From: Bacillus changyiensis | GTDB lineage: Bacteria > Bacillota > Bacilli > Bacillales > Bacillaceae | Direction: 5' to 3' | NCBI RefSeq assembly: GCF_027706145.1 | Contig: NZ_JAQFWW010000003.1 | Location: 62,001 to 126,000, forward strand | Length of the DNA: 64,000 bases | Position numbers and translations under genes: made by a program | In this document: positions 62,862 through 64,000 of the stretch, piece after piece | How the letters are laid out: every line of letters starts with the position of its first letter | How positions within the stretch are numbered: the stretch's first letter is position 1 | The notes under the pieces: generated by a model | Seen by the model: the letters and a program-made list of their open reading frames with translations, nothing else | Databases searched by the model: none | What the model was told of the DNA's origin: nothing

Positions 62862-64000
62862 TTGGCGAAAAAAAGAATGTTGAGTGTATTTCTAGGTGCT
62901 TTCTTAAGTCTTAGTGTCATTTTTACTGGTGATATCCATGTTTATGCAAGTGATCATTTTATTAGTGGTGCTGATATATCAACTCTGGCGGATATGGAGA
63001 AATCAGGTGCGAATTATGATGTTAATGGTAAAAGGAAAGATGCTCTACAAATTTTAAAAGATAGTGGGGTTAATTACATTCGTCTTCGGATATGGAATGA
63101 TCCTCGCGATAGCTATGGAAATAGTTATGGAGCTGGTACAAACGATTTATCGACAACGATCAACTTAGCTAAACGAGCTAAAAAATTAGGAATGAAAGTT
63201 TTACTGGATTTTCATTATAGTGACTTTTGGGTCGATCCTGGAAAGCAGAACCTGCCTAAAGCGTGGAAAAATAAGAGTTTTCCAGAATTGACAGATGCCC
63301 TTTATGATTATACTAAAGATGTTTTAAATCATCTGAAGCAGCAAAACGCCTATCCTGATATGGTTCAAATTGGGAACGAATTAAATAGTGGAATGTTGTG
63401 GCCATATGGGAAAAATTGGGGAGAAGGTGGTGGAGAATTTAATCGATTATCAACTTTTCTGAAATCTGGAATTAAAGCAGTAAAAGATACACAGATGTCT
63501 CATACTCCTATCATGTTGCATCTGGCAGATGGAGGAAATCATGACGTTTTTAAATGGTGGTTTGACGAAATCACGAAAAGAAATGTTGATTTTGATGTGA
63601 TTGGTATTTCTTATTATCCATACTGGCATGGCTCATTGCGAAACCTACAACATAATATGAATACGATCAGCTCCCGTTATAATAAAGATGTGATTGTTGT
63701 TGAAACTGCCTATGGTCATACGACAGGAAATGCAGATCATAAGAAGAATGCATTTGGAGAGAAAGAAGCTCAAATTGGCGGATATTCAGCAACTCCTGAA
63801 GGACAAAAGAAATATTTACTTGATTTAATAGCATCAATAAAACAAGTCCCAAACAATAAAGGAAAAGGTTTTTTCTATTGGGAACCGCTTTGGTATAATG
63901 GAAATGTTTCATGGGCTACACAAGCTGGCATGGGTTATTTAAATGTCAAGGACGAGACTGGAAACGAATGGGACAATCAAGCTTTATTTGATTTTAATGG
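62862..64000 (+). CDS. ganB: Secreted arabinogalactan endo-beta-1,4-galactanase (GH53), 3' end missing
   Basis: The frame from TTG at 62862 (AAAGAATATGGAGGG upstream) runs to the window end, 379 codons without a stop. A signal peptide (about 1-29, cut after VYA) precedes the GH53 catalytic domain with YIRLRIWNDP, LLDFHYSDFWVDPGKQ, catalytic acid/base E173 (QIGNELNSG) and nucleophile E281 (VVETAYGHT). It hydrolyses beta-1,4-galactan outside the cell to galacto-oligosaccharides such as galactobiose, which LacE can import. It follows lacE by 23 bp. Confidence 0.93.
   Translation, partial: MAKKRMLSVFLGAFLSLSVIFTGDIHVYASDHFISGADISTLADMEKSGANYDVNGKRKDALQILKDSGVNYIRLRIWNDPRDSYGNSYGAGTNDLSTTINLAKRAKKLGMKVLLDFHYSDFWVDPGKQNLPKAWKNKSFPELTDALYDYTKDVLNHLKQQNAYPDMVQIGNELNSGMLWPYGKNWGEGGGEFNRLSTFLKSGIKAVKDTQMSHTPIMLHLADGGNHDVFKWWFDEITKRNVDFDVIGISYYPYWHGSLRNLQHNMNTISSRYNKDVIVVETAYGHTTGNADHKKNAFGEKEAQIGGYSATPEGQKKYLLDLIASIKQVPNNKGKGFFYWEPLWYNGNVSWATQAGMGYLNVKDETGNEWDNQALFDFN

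Overview
The window is a bacterial chromosome segment of a Bacillaceae-type Firmicute. The backbone keeps the Bacillus subtilis gene order: pbuG, a YebC-position membrane protein, yebG, the twelve-gene pur operon (purE-K-B-C-S-Q-L-F-M-N-H-D), yerA, yerB, yerC, pcrB, pcrA, ligA, camS (yerH), sapB/mgtC, opuE/putP, gatCAB, yerO, swrC, dgkB and rlmCD. Shine-Dalgarno sites are strong, TTG and GTG starts are common, and terminators are classic GC hairpins with T runs.

Region 1 (1-6250) is an AT-rich defence island. It is a type IC restriction-modification operon with the 3' end of hsdM, hsdS, a PrrC-like anticodon nuclease and hsdR. HsdR keeps the EcoR124I catalytic residues at the same numbers (D151, E165, K167, K313). 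HsdS carries three TAEL repeats. The nuclease gene sits between hsdS and hsdR, as in the EcoprrI locus. Region 2 (6250-8050) is debris: a small exported peptide, a tandem-HTH MerR-type regulator flanked by two similar inverted repeats, a 34-codon stump of an ABC ATPase, and a long gap.

Region 3 (8050-24045) is purine salvage and synthesis. Both pbuG and purE have a divergent PurBox pair with the same 24-nt core spacing, a sigma-A promoter, a guanine-type purine riboswitch and an intrinsic terminator. The pur genes are nearly all overlapping or a few bases apart. Two unusual hairpins lie inside the operon (purB/purC and purF/purM).

Region 4 (24045-34390) is the yer-pcr-lig block of DNA repair, lipid synthesis and lipoprotein genes. 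Region 5 (34437-42830) is an inserted yhf cluster in the order yhfZ-Y-U-T-php-S-W-X followed by a broken nagB. It holds a regulator, a PRD-like protein, a small DUF2620 protein, a transporter, an amidohydrolase, two PLP enzymes and a phosphopentomutase-like enzyme. The same set occurs in Escherichia coli next to frl and its pathway is, to my knowledge, undescribed. This is the best candidate here for an unknown system. A palindrome recurs before yhfZ and before yhfY, and a MITE-like repeat sits between them.

Region 6 (42855-57842) holds sapB, opuE, gatCAB, yerO/swrC, a LysM-NlpC endopeptidase, a frameshifted acetyltransferase overlapping a nucleoside hydrolase, dgkB and rlmCD. Region 7 (57843-64000) is accessory: a decayed gene, a VanZ-like protein, and a CcpA-controlled lacG-lacF-lacE operon followed by a secreted GH53 endo-galactanase cut off by the window end. 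These four genes predict PTS uptake of galactan-derived galacto-oligosaccharides.
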